A DNA stretch of 64,000 bases from positions 372,001 through 436,000 of the forward strand of contig NZ_SLWO01000004.1 in NCBI RefSeq assembly GCF_004340665.1. The letters are read 5' to 3'. The translations under genes and the position numbers were made by a program. A model generated the notes under the pieces. It saw only the letters and a program-made list of their open reading frames with translations. It made no database searches and was not told where the DNA came from. This document shows, in pieces, positions 8,875-18,400 of the stretch. Position 1 is the first letter of the stretch. Each line of letters begins with the position of its first letter. The stretch comes from Pedobacter psychrotolerans. GTDB lineage: Bacteria; Bacteroidota; Bacteroidia; Sphingobacteriales; Sphingobacteriaceae.

Positions 8875-9234
8875 CTATGCTTTTTTTGGCGGAAACTCAA
8901 TTCCTGCATCTTGAATTAGATCATAACCGTATTTCATAATTGTTTCAATGATAGGGATAGCCTTCATTCCTTTTTTTGTTAGGCTATATTCAACTTTCGG
9001 CGGTATTACCGGGAATATTTCCCTATTAATTAATCCTTTGCTTTCTAACTCCCTTAGTTGGCTTGTCAGCATTTTGTCGGTTATGTGAGGTATATCCTTT
9101 TTAAGTTCATTAAAGCGCTGCGCTTTTTCTTGTAAACGCCATAGAATGGGCATCTTCCAAGTTCCACCGAGATGACTAAGAGCAAATTCTATTGGTGTAT
9201 AATATAGTCGTTTGTCGTGAAAAAATTCAGGCAT
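8875..9234 (-). CDS. HxlR-family winged-helix transcriptional regulator
   Basis: A 119-residue single-domain regulator. It has the HxlR hallmarks: an N-terminal helix running into LSHLGGTWKMPILWRL, the recognition region RFNELKKDIPHITDKMLTSQL with RELESKGLINRE, and the wing PPKVEYSLTKKG. The usual N-terminal redox cysteine of many HxlR proteins (often YC before the first helix) is replaced here by YY, so thiol sensing is unlikely. It is divergent from an MFS exporter, with about 106 bases between the start codons, the standard layout of a local regulator controlling an efflux pump. Confidence 0.9.
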   Translation of the reverse strand: MPEFFHDKRLYYTPIEFALSHLGGTWKMPILWRLQEKAQRFNELKKDIPHITDKMLTSQLRELESKGLINREIFPVIPPKVEYSLTKKGMKAIPIIETIMKYGYDLIQDAGIEFPPKKA

Positions 9235-9254
9235 CGTTAGGGTTTTTGATTTAG

Positions 9255-9309
9255 ACTATCCAAAAGGTAAGTATAGAACATAATGGTAAGTATATGACTG
9301 GATAATAGT
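9255..9309. promoter_or_regulatory. putative HxlR operator in the divergent promoter
   Basis: Two identical copies of GGTAAGTATA lie at 9266-9275 and 9285-9294, 19 bases apart. They are flanked by an imperfect inverted pair (ACTATCCA at 9255-9262 and TGGATAATAGT at 9299-9309). The position between the divergent HxlR and MFS starts fits a shared operator. Binding is inferred. Confidence 0.5.
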
Positions 9310-9340
9310 TCGTTTTGCAAATTTGCAAAAAAAACAACAA

Positions 9341-10483
9341 ATGAATTCTAAAAAAAATCTTTATGTACTTGCTTTGGGTGTGTTCGGTATTACTACAACT
9401 GAATTTGGGGTTATCGGGGTATTGCCAGATCTAGCAAAAGCTTTTCATGTATCAATTGAAAAGGCAGGTTGGCTACTAAGTGCATTTGCACTTATAGTTG
9501 CAGTTTTTGGGCCGTTGATGGTATCCATTTCATCATCCATTAACAGGAAAAAGCTATTGTTATTTTCATTGTTACTTTTTTTTATATGCAATGTTCTTTC
9601 TGGTTTGGCCAACAATTTTTATCAATTATTGGTTGTAAGAATGCTTCCTGCATTTTTCCATCCTGTATACTGGTCTATTGCATTATCAATTGCGGAAAAG
9701 AATTCAGATTCGGAAGACAAATCAAAGGCTGTTGGTATAATATTCTCAGGACTTACTATAGCAACAGTTTTAGGCGTGCCTATAGCCACATTTATATCCG
9801 GCCTAATTAATTGGCAATGGTCGTTTTTTATTACTGGCTTCATTAATGTGATCGCTCTTATTGGTTTGCAAATATTTCTTCCCACTACAGACGATAAAAT
9901 CCCATCAGTACGCTATTTAAAAAAGAAAGTCTTAAACAATAGACTTTTGTGGGTGAACATTCTTTTGGCTTTTTTTATCATAACGGCAATGTATTCAACC
10001 TATGGATATATGGCTGACTTTTTAAAATCAGTAGCCTTGATGGATAATGATAAAACAAGTTTAATGTTTTTTCTTTTTGGACTTGTTGGCGTTATTGGTA
10101 ATAATTTAGCAAGTAACCTGATGGGCAAATATCCATACGGAACAACACTGTCGTTTATCATTCTGTTAGGAAGTATTCATGTATTACTAAATATTTTTGG
10201 CGGTGCGTTTATTCCAGTAATATTACTTATTTCCTTTTGGGGATTGGTTCACTCTGGAGGATTCCTGATCAGCAATATAAACATCACTTCTTCGACATCA
10301 GATTCTCCCGAATTTATAAATAGCATCTTCACTTCCTGTGGAAATTTTGCCGTTACAGCGGGAACTCTTCTAGGCGGACAAGTTATTGCATCCTACGGTA
10401 TCCAAAATGTAGTGTGGGCAAGCGTGGGGTGCCTGATAATTTCTTTTGTCATTCTAATAATAAAAAAGATACTATTTAAGTAG
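9341..10483 (+). CDS. MFS transporter, DHA1-type efflux permease
   Basis: A 380-residue major-facilitator protein of about 12 membrane segments. The first segment holds ALGVFGITTTEFGVIGVLP, and the TEFxxxGxLP pattern is typical of the AraJ/NepI/sugar-efflux and drug:H+ antiporter branch (DHA1). The A-loop after segment 2 has SISSSINRKKLL, a degenerate version of the usual GxLaDrxGRR motif. The start is taken as ATG 9341 rather than the in-frame TTG 18 bases upstream. Efflux substrate unknown. It is divergent from and probably regulated by the HxlR gene. Confidence 0.88.
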   Translation: MNSKKNLYVLALGVFGITTTEFGVIGVLPDLAKAFHVSIEKAGWLLSAFALIVAVFGPLMVSISSSINRKKLLLFSLLLFFICNVLSGLANNFYQLLVVRMLPAFFHPVYWSIALSIAEKNSDSEDKSKAVGIIFSGLTIATVLGVPIATFISGLINWQWSFFITGFINVIALIGLQIFLPTTDDKIPSVRYLKKKVLNNRLLWVNILLAFFIITAMYSTYGYMADFLKSVALMDNDKTSLMFFLFGLVGVIGNNLASNLMGKYPYGTTLSFIILLGSIHVLLNIFGGAFIPVILLISFWGLVHSGGFLISNINITSSTSDSPEFINSIFTSCGNFAVTAGTLLGGQVIASYGIQNVVWASVGCLIISFVILIIKKILFK

Positions 10484-10647
10484 CACACCAACCTTATCAA
10501 ATCATACTGATAGTATTTTGAAACAACACAGCCAATCATTAAGCATAAATAGAGCAAGCAATAAGTGTTGAATGCTATGCTATATTTTTTGCCAAATCCT
10601 CAATTAAATGCAAATCAGATAGGAAATGGTTCGAGAAATACGCAGTT

Positions 10648-10670
10648 GGGTCCACAAACCCTTCAGTAAT
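10648..10670. repeat. degenerate second copy of the tRNA-end/terminator sequence
   Basis: The 17 bases ACAAACCCTTCAGTAAT at 10654-10670 are identical to 8609-8625 at the tRNA remnant. They are preceded by GGGTCC (compare GGGCC there), and a GGTTCGAG lies at 10628-10635 as in the T-arm. The right arm of the hairpin is missing. The two copies bracket the HxlR and MFS genes. Confidence 0.6.
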
Positions 10671-10694
10671 GCTAATCTGTTCATACCAATTGAA

Positions 10695-11594
10695 TTATAC
10701 CACACTACTGTTAATTTCAAGCTTATACCCTTTCCCCCGTATTACAACAATTTTGATATTTTGATCAACTTCCAGTTTTTTTCTAAGTTTTGATATGAAC
10801 ATATCCAAGCTACGGCCTACAATCACACCTTCATCTTCCCAGATCTCTTTTTGCAGTCGGCTTCTTTCTATGGTCTCATTTGGAGACAATGCGAAAATGA
10901 GCAGTACACGAGCTTCCGTTCCGGTCAAATCTATTATTTTTTCATTTATGATGAGCTTCCGATTCTTCGCATCAAATAACACTTGGCCTAAAGTGAACAT
11001 ATTAGAATATTGCACATCAGGTAAAACCCTTCGCGGCTTAACAGATCTCATAAAAATAAAACCAACAAGCGCCAGGAATGGCAGACTGCCGAGAAGATAT
11101 TCATTCTTTGCCATATTGATTCCAGTCGGTTTGAATTTAATGTTAATCATGTAACAACCTCTGGGTTGCACTCTTCCTGCACAAGCTATAATATCATCTT
11201 TTTTATTTTTAGATATGGCGTATCCATAGGCTACACTTGAGTTGCCGCAGTTCAGCACGTTAACTACATAGTCGCTTGCGAGCGGGTCTCTGGCCAACAA
11301 ACGCCTGGTAGTATTCACCAAAGAGTCCGATCGAAAAGTAAGTTCATGCTCAAAACTGATTTGGTATTCATTTTCTGCAAGCTTTTTTACCGGGAGCACT
11401 CTCGATATACTGTCTCCCGATTGAAGAAGTAATTCATGTCCGATTCTACGAATCAAAATTTCCCTTCTCTCAAAGTCGAAGTTATCGCTGCCAGTCATAC
11501 TGAAAGCCGCACAGATTACAGAGATCAAAGAGATTAATACCAATCCGAACAAGTATTTGCGCTTCCTGGAGAGAGAGTTAAGGCTAAGATGCAT
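10695..11594 (-). CDS. membrane-anchored winged-helix transcriptional regulator
   Basis: A 299-residue one-component regulator with a domain order unlike classical ToxR. There is a first membrane segment at about residues 13-33, a periplasmic domain of about 130 residues containing three cysteines (NCGNSS, IACAG and RGCYM), a second membrane segment at about 168-184, and a cytoplasmic OmpR-type DNA-binding domain at about 200-295 (LTGTEARVLLIFALSPNE, ERSRLQKEIW, RSLDMFISKLRKKL, VIRGKGYKLE). The periplasmic domain presumably senses a signal, possibly with a disulfide. The gene is divergent from the propeller protein at 11772, and its own promoter region carries exact 13-base direct repeats. 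Such membrane-tethered regulators are common in Sphingobacteriaceae, but their ligands are mostly unknown. Confidence 0.85.
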   Translation of the reverse strand: MHLSLNSLSRKRKYLFGLVLISLISVICAAFSMTGSDNFDFERREILIRRIGHELLLQSGDSISRVLPVKKLAENEYQISFEHELTFRSDSLVNTTRRLLARDPLASDYVVNVLNCGNSSVAYGYAISKNKKDDIIACAGRVQPRGCYMINIKFKPTGINMAKNEYLLGSLPFLALVGFIFMRSVKPRRVLPDVQYSNMFTLGQVLFDAKNRKLIINEKIIDLTGTEARVLLIFALSPNETIERSRLQKEIWEDEGVIVGRSLDMFISKLRKKLEVDQNIKIVVIRGKGYKLEINSSVV

Positions 11595-11603
11595 ATGGTC
11601 AAG

Positions 11604-11637
11604 TTTTTATTTACAAAGTTTACATTTTTATTTACAA
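11604..11637. promoter_or_regulatory. direct-repeat operator for the membrane-anchored regulator
   Basis: Two identical 13-base copies of TTTTTATTTACAA lie at 11604-11616 and 11625-11637, exactly 21 bases apart (two helical turns), with a third TTTACA at 11619-11624. They sit 10 bases before the regulator start, in the regulator/propeller intergenic region. OmpR-type domains bind tandem direct repeats, so autoregulation is a reasonable inference. Confidence 0.55.
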
Positions 11638-11771
11638 TCCTGATTCTTCTGACGGAAATATATCAAAGTAATTTCGGTGAATCAATTAAATAGATAAGAA
11701 ACCATCAGGAGCATACAATAATAAATATTGCTCTCGATCGCTTCATCACCATTAAAAAAAATTATATACAG

Positions 11772-12893
11772 ATGAAAAACAAAAGAAACATTTTTTACAG
11801 CCTGCTGATCATAATGGCAAGTTTAATTTATTATCCTGTAGAAGCTCAGCAAAAAGATGCTAGGCAAAATGTGGTTAAAACCAAGGACATAACCACTGCT
11901 CACGGACCTAACAGCATTGTTCGTACCATTAAGCAAGACAGGCATGGAAATATTTGGCTTGCTTCTGGTGAAGGTATTATTCGATACGATGGAAAGTCTT
12001 TCACCAATATTACCATTAAAGTGAATTCGGCCCGGTTTTTTTCCATTTTAGAAGATAGAAAAGGAAATTTTTGGTTTGCTTCTATTGGTTCAGGAGTTTA
12101 CTACTACAATGGGAAATCGTTTCGGAATTTCACAACCAAAGATGGCCTTGCAAATGATCGGGTGACTAATATTTATGAAGATAAGTCTGGTCATATTTGG
12201 TTTGGCACTGAAGGTGGAGCAAGCCGTTATGATGGGAAATCCTTTCAAAATTTTAAAATGAACGAAGCCCGTCCCGTTACTGAGACTGATTCTGTCTATA
12301 CAGGACCTGAACCTGTTCATACTGAAGCTGACTCTGTCCATATTTCATTTTATCAACATCCGCTTCCAAAAAATCATTGGATGCATAATGATGTTAATGC
12401 GATCATTGAAGACAAAACTGGAAAACTTTGGTTTGGAACAAGGGGTTATGCCACCGTTTATGATGGAAAAACATTTACCACAATCACCAATAATAACTGC
12501 AAACCTTTTACAAATGTTCGGTCGATTATTAAAGATAAAAAAGGCAATATCTGGCTTGGTGGCGCTGATGGACTTTGGCGCTATGACGGCAAAATATTTA
12601 CCAATTTTACTCAAAAGTTTGTGGATTACATCTACGAAGACAAAAATGGCAATATCTGGACGAGTTCAGAAAGTGCTAAAGGTCAAAATTGGGTACTTTC
12701 ACGTTATGATGAAAAGTCCTTATTAGATAATAAGCCCATTGTAACTGAAATAAAGGTAAATGATAATATGCTCTGTGGGATTTTAGAAGCTAACGACGGA
12801 AGTATTTGGTTTGGTGGTTTGAAAGGAGTATATCGTTATGATACCCACCTGCAGAATGGAGAGGAAAAAACCATCACAGATTTTAAAAAGTAA
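11772..12893 (+). CDS. stand-alone periplasmic two-component-type sensor propeller
   Basis: A 373-residue exported protein (signal peptide to about residue 25, YPVEAQ). It consists of seven Reg_prop-type blades of the form D-x-x-GxIWxGx-GxxRYDGKxFTNxT. Blades are seen near residues 50, 90, 128, 212, 256, 290 and 332. Blades 3 and 4 are separated by an insertion with an acidic V/T/E/D/S-rich near-repeat. In hybrid two-component proteins this propeller is followed by a membrane segment, histidine kinase and AraC domain. Here the protein stops after the propeller. It could be a soluble signal-binding protein that works with the divergent membrane-anchored regulator, or the surviving sensor half of a broken hybrid kinase. 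The complete seven-blade count and clean C terminus favour the first. Confidence 0.85.
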   Translation: MKNKRNIFYSLLIIMASLIYYPVEAQQKDARQNVVKTKDITTAHGPNSIVRTIKQDRHGNIWLASGEGIIRYDGKSFTNITIKVNSARFFSILEDRKGNFWFASIGSGVYYYNGKSFRNFTTKDGLANDRVTNIYEDKSGHIWFGTEGGASRYDGKSFQNFKMNEARPVTETDSVYTGPEPVHTEADSVHISFYQHPLPKNHWMHNDVNAIIEDKTGKLWFGTRGYATVYDGKTFTTITNNNCKPFTNVRSIIKDKKGNIWLGGADGLWRYDGKIFTNFTQKFVDYIYEDKNGNIWTSSESAKGQNWVLSRYDEKSLLDNKPIVTEIKVNDNMLCGILEANDGSIWFGGLKGVYRYDTHLQNGEEKTITDFKK

Positions 12894-12944
12894 TGAAGGG
12901 CAATCTTAAAGCGATTGCTACTCTACTCTTTTTTAGGAGAGATT

Positions 12945-13080
12945 CTAGCTGGGCGGGGAAACCCCTATCCGCCTATCGGCACCTTTCCACTGGAAGGGAA
13001 AGGGCAATGAAAAAATATTTTTCGAAGCGATCGCAATTCCCATCTTTCAGAGGGGGCGCCAGCTTTGCAGGATAGGTCAC
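12945..13080. repeat. dispersed intergenic repeat, copy S1
   Basis: This GC-richer stretch contains CCCCTATCCGCCTATCGGCA and, about 90 bases later, GCAGGATAGGTCA. The same two blocks recur in the same order at 15006-15090 (copy S2). The 60-codon frame that crosses it is not a gene. Confidence 0.55.
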
Positions 13081-13123
13081 TTTTCTGACCAAAACGATTT
13101 ATTGGGCATTAATTCAATAATCT

Positions 13124-14518
13124 TTACTTAATTACTATTTCACGTATCAAATTAATTGCTCTACCCCACTTTTTGTAAATTTCTATAGGTTTGGAGTATG
13201 CTGGAATATCATATTCCCAAGGAATTAACGTCTCAATATCATTCCTTTTCGAAAGCTCTGGAATCCATTTTCTGATAAAATCTTGCGCCTTATATTTATT
13301 AGATTGATGAACAGGGTTTGTATACCAAATCTCAAATGCCTGCATATGCCAGTTCATCCAATTTGAGCTGACATCGTAATCAATTAATTTAGCTTCAAAA
13401 TAAGACGCACCCCATGTCCAATCTACTTTTAAATCATGTACCAGATAACTTGCACAGTTTACCCGGCCACGATTACTCATGTATCCTGTTTGGTTCAATT
13501 GCCGCATGTGCGCATCGATTAAAGGAATACCTGTAGTCCCCAGACACCATTTCTCAAACTTCACCGGATCATTGTCCCAATCTACTTTCTTATTTTTATA
13601 GCCATTTGTTTTAAAGATCGCATCTCCAAAACGCATACCCTTAAATGTAAAGTAATCCCTCCATACCAGTTCAAAAATCAACCACCATGTACTTTGATTT
13701 TTTTTAATTTTTGCTTCATAACTTTTTACTTTTTCATAGATCTCCCTTGCCGAAATACAGCCCAACGCCAGATATGGCGAGAATTTTGAACTATAGTCTA
13801 ACCCGTCTGATTTATTTCTGCTCCATCTATAACCCGTTAAAAGCTCAGATTTGAAGGTATAATATTCCAATCTTTCCAAGGCCGCGGTTTCTCCCCCTTC
13901 AATAAATGGTTTCGCTTTCTCATATTCATTTTTCGCAAACCCATAAACACTGTAAGACGGAAATTTTTTAGTTTTAATGTTTTTAATGGCATTTAGTTTA
14001 GCTGGCCGGCTAAAAGTTTTTCGAGGCTCGGCATGAGTTGCAACAGGAATTCTATAGGCTTTGCTCGTTAGCGGGATCTTTGCAATCTTAAAAGGAATAT
14101 CATCTTCATGATAAAGTGTTTTGCCCCAGAAAAAATGAAACTTCGTATCTGAAAGTGTATTAATAACCTGATCAACTAAATTAATTTCATAATTGGCATA
14201 TTCTTTTTCCGCATAAATATCGGTTATACCATATTTCTCAACCAGTGCAGGCAAGGTTTCTAGTGCCGAAACTTCGCCGATAATTAAATGCCCACCAATC
14301 ATTTCCAGGTTAGTTCTCAAATCAAGAACAGACTGCTGCATAAACCTGAATCTGATCACATCTGCTCTTCGAAATCCAAGCTCCAGTTTCTCAAAATCTT
14401 TCTTGTTAATACAATAGCAAAAAATTAGCTCACTACACTCTTCTTGCGCCCTGTATAATGCCTCATTATCATGCAGTCTCAAATCATTCTTAAACCAAAC
14501 TAAACCACGTTTCGCCAT
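13124..14518 (-). CDS. cryptochrome/photolyase, CRY-DASH type
   Basis: A 464-residue protein. The N-terminal alpha/beta photolyase domain begins RGLVWFKNDLRLHDNEAL, which binds the antenna cofactor. The C-terminal FAD-binding domain carries YSSKFSPYLALGCIS, FELVWRDYF, TGIPLIDAHMRQL, YMSNRGRVNCASYL and DYDVSSNWMNWHMQ. The NRGR followed by the DYDVSSNW-type sequence is characteristic of the DASH subfamily, which repairs cyclobutane dimers in single-stranded DNA and may also act as a blue-light sensor. It is monocistronic, between repeat S1 and a decayed gene. Light regulation is not evident in the sequence. Confidence 0.92.
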   Translation of the reverse strand: MAKRGLVWFKNDLRLHDNEALYRAQEECSELIFCYCINKKDFEKLELGFRRADVIRFRFMQQSVLDLRTNLEMIGGHLIIGEVSALETLPALVEKYGITDIYAEKEYANYEINLVDQVINTLSDTKFHFFWGKTLYHEDDIPFKIAKIPLTSKAYRIPVATHAEPRKTFSRPAKLNAIKNIKTKKFPSYSVYGFAKNEYEKAKPFIEGGETAALERLEYYTFKSELLTGYRWSRNKSDGLDYSSKFSPYLALGCISAREIYEKVKSYEAKIKKNQSTWWLIFELVWRDYFTFKGMRFGDAIFKTNGYKNKKVDWDNDPVKFEKWCLGTTGIPLIDAHMRQLNQTGYMSNRGRVNCASYLVHDLKVDWTWGASYFEAKLIDYDVSSNWMNWHMQAFEIWYTNPVHQSNKYKAQDFIRKWIPELSKRNDIETLIPWEYDIPAYSKPIEIYKKWGRAINLIREIVIK

Positions 14519-14787
14519 TTATCAAAATTCTTAAAGCCATTTATAATGGTAAAATTGTCTCAGTATAAATAGTAACCATCGCAGCAAATAGTAATCTATT
14601 ATGGTCTGTCGCAAGAATACCAAGTGTTTCAAAGTAACACCACTTATGCAAAAAGGTTCGCTGCAATTGAGTTGAATATATTTCAGATCATCAATTGATA
14701 ACCCATGCTAGTGCACGCATGTAACGTGTGCAGTTTTATATCAATAAGTATGTTTTCTGCTATGGCTTGATATGAGAAATATGCGCA
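14519..14787. other. spacer upstream of the photolyase
   Basis: About 270 bases with no gene. It must contain the photolyase promoter, but I see no clear -7 TAnnTTTG box. Confidence 0.4.
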
Positions 14788-15002
14788 CTAATAAAGGAAT
14801 TTCTTTTTTGCTTCGTCACTTACAGGAGTAAAAAGTTAATCAAATTCCCGTCCGGATCACGAAATAATAATGAACGATTACCCCAAGGCATGGTTGTAGG
14901 CTTTTGAACAATTTCGCTTGTTAAATCTTTAATTCGCTCATAATCATCATCCACATTTTTAACAATAAACTCTATGATAATACTTTTGTTAGTTGCAGGT
15001 TC
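14788..15002 (-). pseudogene. VOC (glyoxalase-like) family protein, C-terminal fragment with frameshift
   Basis: Reading the minus strand from 15002 gives EPATNKSIIIEFIVKNVDD, then TSEIVQKPTTMPWGN and LLFRDPDGNLIN, the unmistakable end of a vicinal-oxygen-chelate (glyoxalase/bleomycin-resistance type) domain. The frame then stops at 14820-14822. Adding one T to the adjacent T-run restores NFFTPVSDEAKKKFLY ending at TAG 14788-14790, so a one-base deletion has occurred. The N-terminal half is absent and is replaced at 15003 by repeat S2. The gene is dead at both ends. Confidence 0.75.
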
Positions 15003-15090
15003 GGCAACCCCTACCCGCCTAGCGGCACCTTTCCTTTAGAAGATAAATGCCTTATTTGTTAATTTTCAGCTCTTAGCAGGATAGATCAGG
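15003..15090. repeat. dispersed intergenic repeat, copy S2
   Basis: This shares CCCCTA.CCGCCTA.CGGCA and GCAGGATAGATCA with copy S1 at 12945-13080, but the middle is shorter. It begins exactly where the VOC gene loses its coding sequence, so it lies at the truncation breakpoint. Confidence 0.55.
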
Positions 15091-15485
15091 ATGGGTTAAC
15101 AAAATAAAAGTCATAACCTCGTAATTACAATTAACCAGATATATTCAAAAAGCTTAAAAAACCAATTATGAGTGGTCAGTGGTATGATTTTGCATTGAAA
15201 TTCAATTCAAAATAGCTTGCCAGATCTAAAAAAACAAAACAACCAAGCCAAAACTATTTTCTGCTTTAAAAATTAGCACCGGAAACCTTTTATCACAAGT
15301 AATTTACAAAGCCAATTGATCAGGGATAGCCATGATTTTTTATTGACTCATGCTTAAAATCCTTTTTTATTAAAGGGTAATACGGCACATTTAATTAACA
15401 AACTAACCAGGCTCAAAATCTTAACCTTGCCGAGCAAGAATACAATACCAACTAACTAAATATATCAAATCAATAATCAAAAACT
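15091..15485 (+). promoter_or_regulatory. SusC upstream region
   Basis: These 395 AT-rich bases have no reading frame. They must hold the promoter and leader of the SusC/SusD transcription unit. I find no convincing TAnnTTTG -7 box or recognisable operator, so the regulatory logic is not readable from sequence. Confidence 0.4.
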
Positions 15486-18400
15486 ATGTATTTCACTTTA
15501 CATTCAAAGCCACATCACCGGCAAAATGCATCCGGAGGTAAAAAATTCCTGATTATGGGAATTTCTGCACTTTCATTGCTGATGGCAGGCACTTCGGCTC
15601 AGGCAGCCTTCACTTTTAAAAATGAACCGCTCATCATTAAAAAAGGAATCAGGAATTTTGATGAGACAGTAAAAGGAAAAATTACAGACGACAAAGGCGA
15701 AACACTCGTAGGTGTAATTGTTAAGGTTAAGAATACAACTTTAGTAACTACAACTGATGCAAACGGTGCATTCTCCATTACCATTCCTTCGGGCACCACC
15801 AACCCTGTTCTGGTGATTTCATATGTGGGGTATACCACTCAGGAAGTTCCTGTAAATGGCAGGGCAAATATTACGATCCAGATCAAAAGTGCCATTAACG
15901 ACTTAGAAGAAATTGTGGTGGTAGGCTACAACACGGTGAAGAAAAGTGATTTAACAGGTGCAGTAGTAAGTGTTGGTGCAGAAGAAATTAGATCAAGACC
16001 AGTTACCAATGCTTTGCAAGCCATTCAAGGTAAAGCTGCCGGTGTGGATATCACTTCAAATGAGCGCCCGGGACAATTGGGAAGCATCCTGATTCGTGGG
16101 GTAAGATCGCTTACGGCCAGTAATTCACCATTATATGTGGTTGATGGAATTCCCTTGCAGGCAGGCGGTATCGAGGCGATTAACCCTAATGACATTGAAT
16201 CCATTGATATTTTAAAGGATGCTTCAGCTACTGCAATTTATGGATCTCGTGGCGCCAATGGTGTGGTTTTAGTCACCACCAAAAAAGGTAAAGCCGGAAG
16301 GTTAACCTTGGATTATGTGGGTACTGCAACCATCGAAACCTTGAATGACCGAATGGATATGATGAATTCTGGCGAGTACATTGAATTTCGCCGTGATGCT
16401 TATCGCCGTACGGCATATTTAAACTCTGTAAACGGAACAAATACACAGCCTATTTATGATTATCCTGTTATCGCGACACAAGCTGCCGATAGAGAAATTT
16501 TTAAACAAGACCCTAATATGCTGACCAATCTGGATAAAGGATGGGTAAATGGCGTATTTGATGGCAGTTTAGTACCCACAACAGATTGGGGTGATCTGGT
16601 AACCAGAACGGGAGTTACACAAGATCATGTTTTAAGTGTAAGCGGTGGTACAGATAAAATTAAAGCTTATGGATCTTTTGGCTACTTAAATCAAACAGGC
16701 ACACAACTCGGTCAGGATTTTGAAAGATACAGTGGCAAATTAAGTGTGGAGATAAATCCGGTAAAATGGTTTAAAATGGGTGCAAACCTTACGGCAACTT
16801 ATGGTCTACAAAACTATGGTTTTCAGGCAGCCAGTGCATCCGGTGCAGGAAACATTTATGCAGCCGCACGAGGCATGCTTCCTTTAGCCATTCCATATGA
16901 TGCAAATGGCAACAGAATTAATTTACCAGGTGGAGACATCAACATCCAGAATCCGGTTTTAGAAGCAGATTACAACATCAATCTTCGTAAAACTTTAAGA
17001 ACCCTGGGTTCGGTTTTTGCTGAAGTAAACTTACTGAAAGGCTTAAAATACCGCATAAACTTTGGTCCGGATTTCTCGAATTTTTACAATGGCCGATATC
17101 AGGATGCTAAATCTGTTAATCGTGATGCTGGTGTACCGGGGTCAATTAACAACTATGCACAGTTGAATCAGAGCAACAGATTTGCTTACACTTTGGATCA
17201 TTTATTATATTATGATAAAACCATTAACAAGCATAATTTTGGGGTAACCTTGTTGCAAAGTTCATCCTCCTTCCGTGAAGAATCTTCCTCATTAACCGGA
17301 AGCAAAATCTCCTTACCCAATTCACTTTGGTATGGTTTAAACACCGGAAATATTACTGGCTTAGATGCCTTTGATACCAACTTAAGGAAATCAACCTTGG
17401 TTTCTTACATGGCCAGGGCCAACTACAGTTTTAATAGTAAATACCTATTAACGGCATCAGCACGCTGGGATGGTGCGTCGCAGCTTGCAGCAGGAAACAA
17501 ATGGGACTTCTTCCCTTCTGCAGCATTGGCCTGGAGACTAGAGCAGGAAGATTTCATGAAAAACATTAAATGGGTAGATCAGTTAAAATTGAGATTAGGC
17601 GTTGGTAGCACAGGTAACTCATCAGTAGATATTGGTAGCACACTTGGCCTTTTGCAACCCTTAACTTACACTTATGGCAGTTCCGCCCAAACCGGCTATG
17701 TTTCTTCAGATGCTTCATTAGCCAACCCCATTCCATTACCAAATAAATTATTAAGCTGGGAAAAAACCTTACAATATAATTTAGGTTTAGATTTCGATAT
17801 TTTAAAAGGAAGAATAAGCGGATCACTGGATGTTTATAAATCAAAAACAACAGATTTAATTTTGCTTAAAAAAATCGCTTCAGTTAATGGTTATACTACT
17901 TCTTACGATAATATTGGCTCAACCAAAAACAAAGGTCTTGATTTGACCTTAAATACCGTCAATATTAAAACCAAAGATTTTACCTGGGAATCTACTTTGA
18001 ATTTCTCAACCAGCAAAGATGAAATTGTTAAATTAGACAATGGCGACATGGTTATCGATCGTTTCTTCATTGGACAAAGGAATGGCGTGGCCTATGATTT
18101 TGTGAAAGAAGGCATCTGGCAAAATACGCCTGAAGATCTGGCTGAAATTGCAAAATATAAACTAAATGGCGTAACGTTTAGTCCAGGTAGCATTAAGGTT
18201 AAAGATTTAAATGGCGATTATAAAATAGATGCCAACAATGACCGCCAGATTTTGGGCCATTATAATCCAAGCTGGACAGGTGGTTTAACCAATACATTTG
18301 GCTATAAGCAATTTGATTTATCAATTTTTATTATTGCCCGTTACAATTTTCTTATTCAAACCGGAGCAGAGGCACTTCAGGGTCGTTTTGCCCAACGTGT

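Noticed and set aside
12893..13075. A 60-codon frame whose ATG overlaps the stop of the propeller gene
   Set aside because: It runs across repeat S1, which recurs at 15 kb without an open frame, and the protein has no plausible composition.
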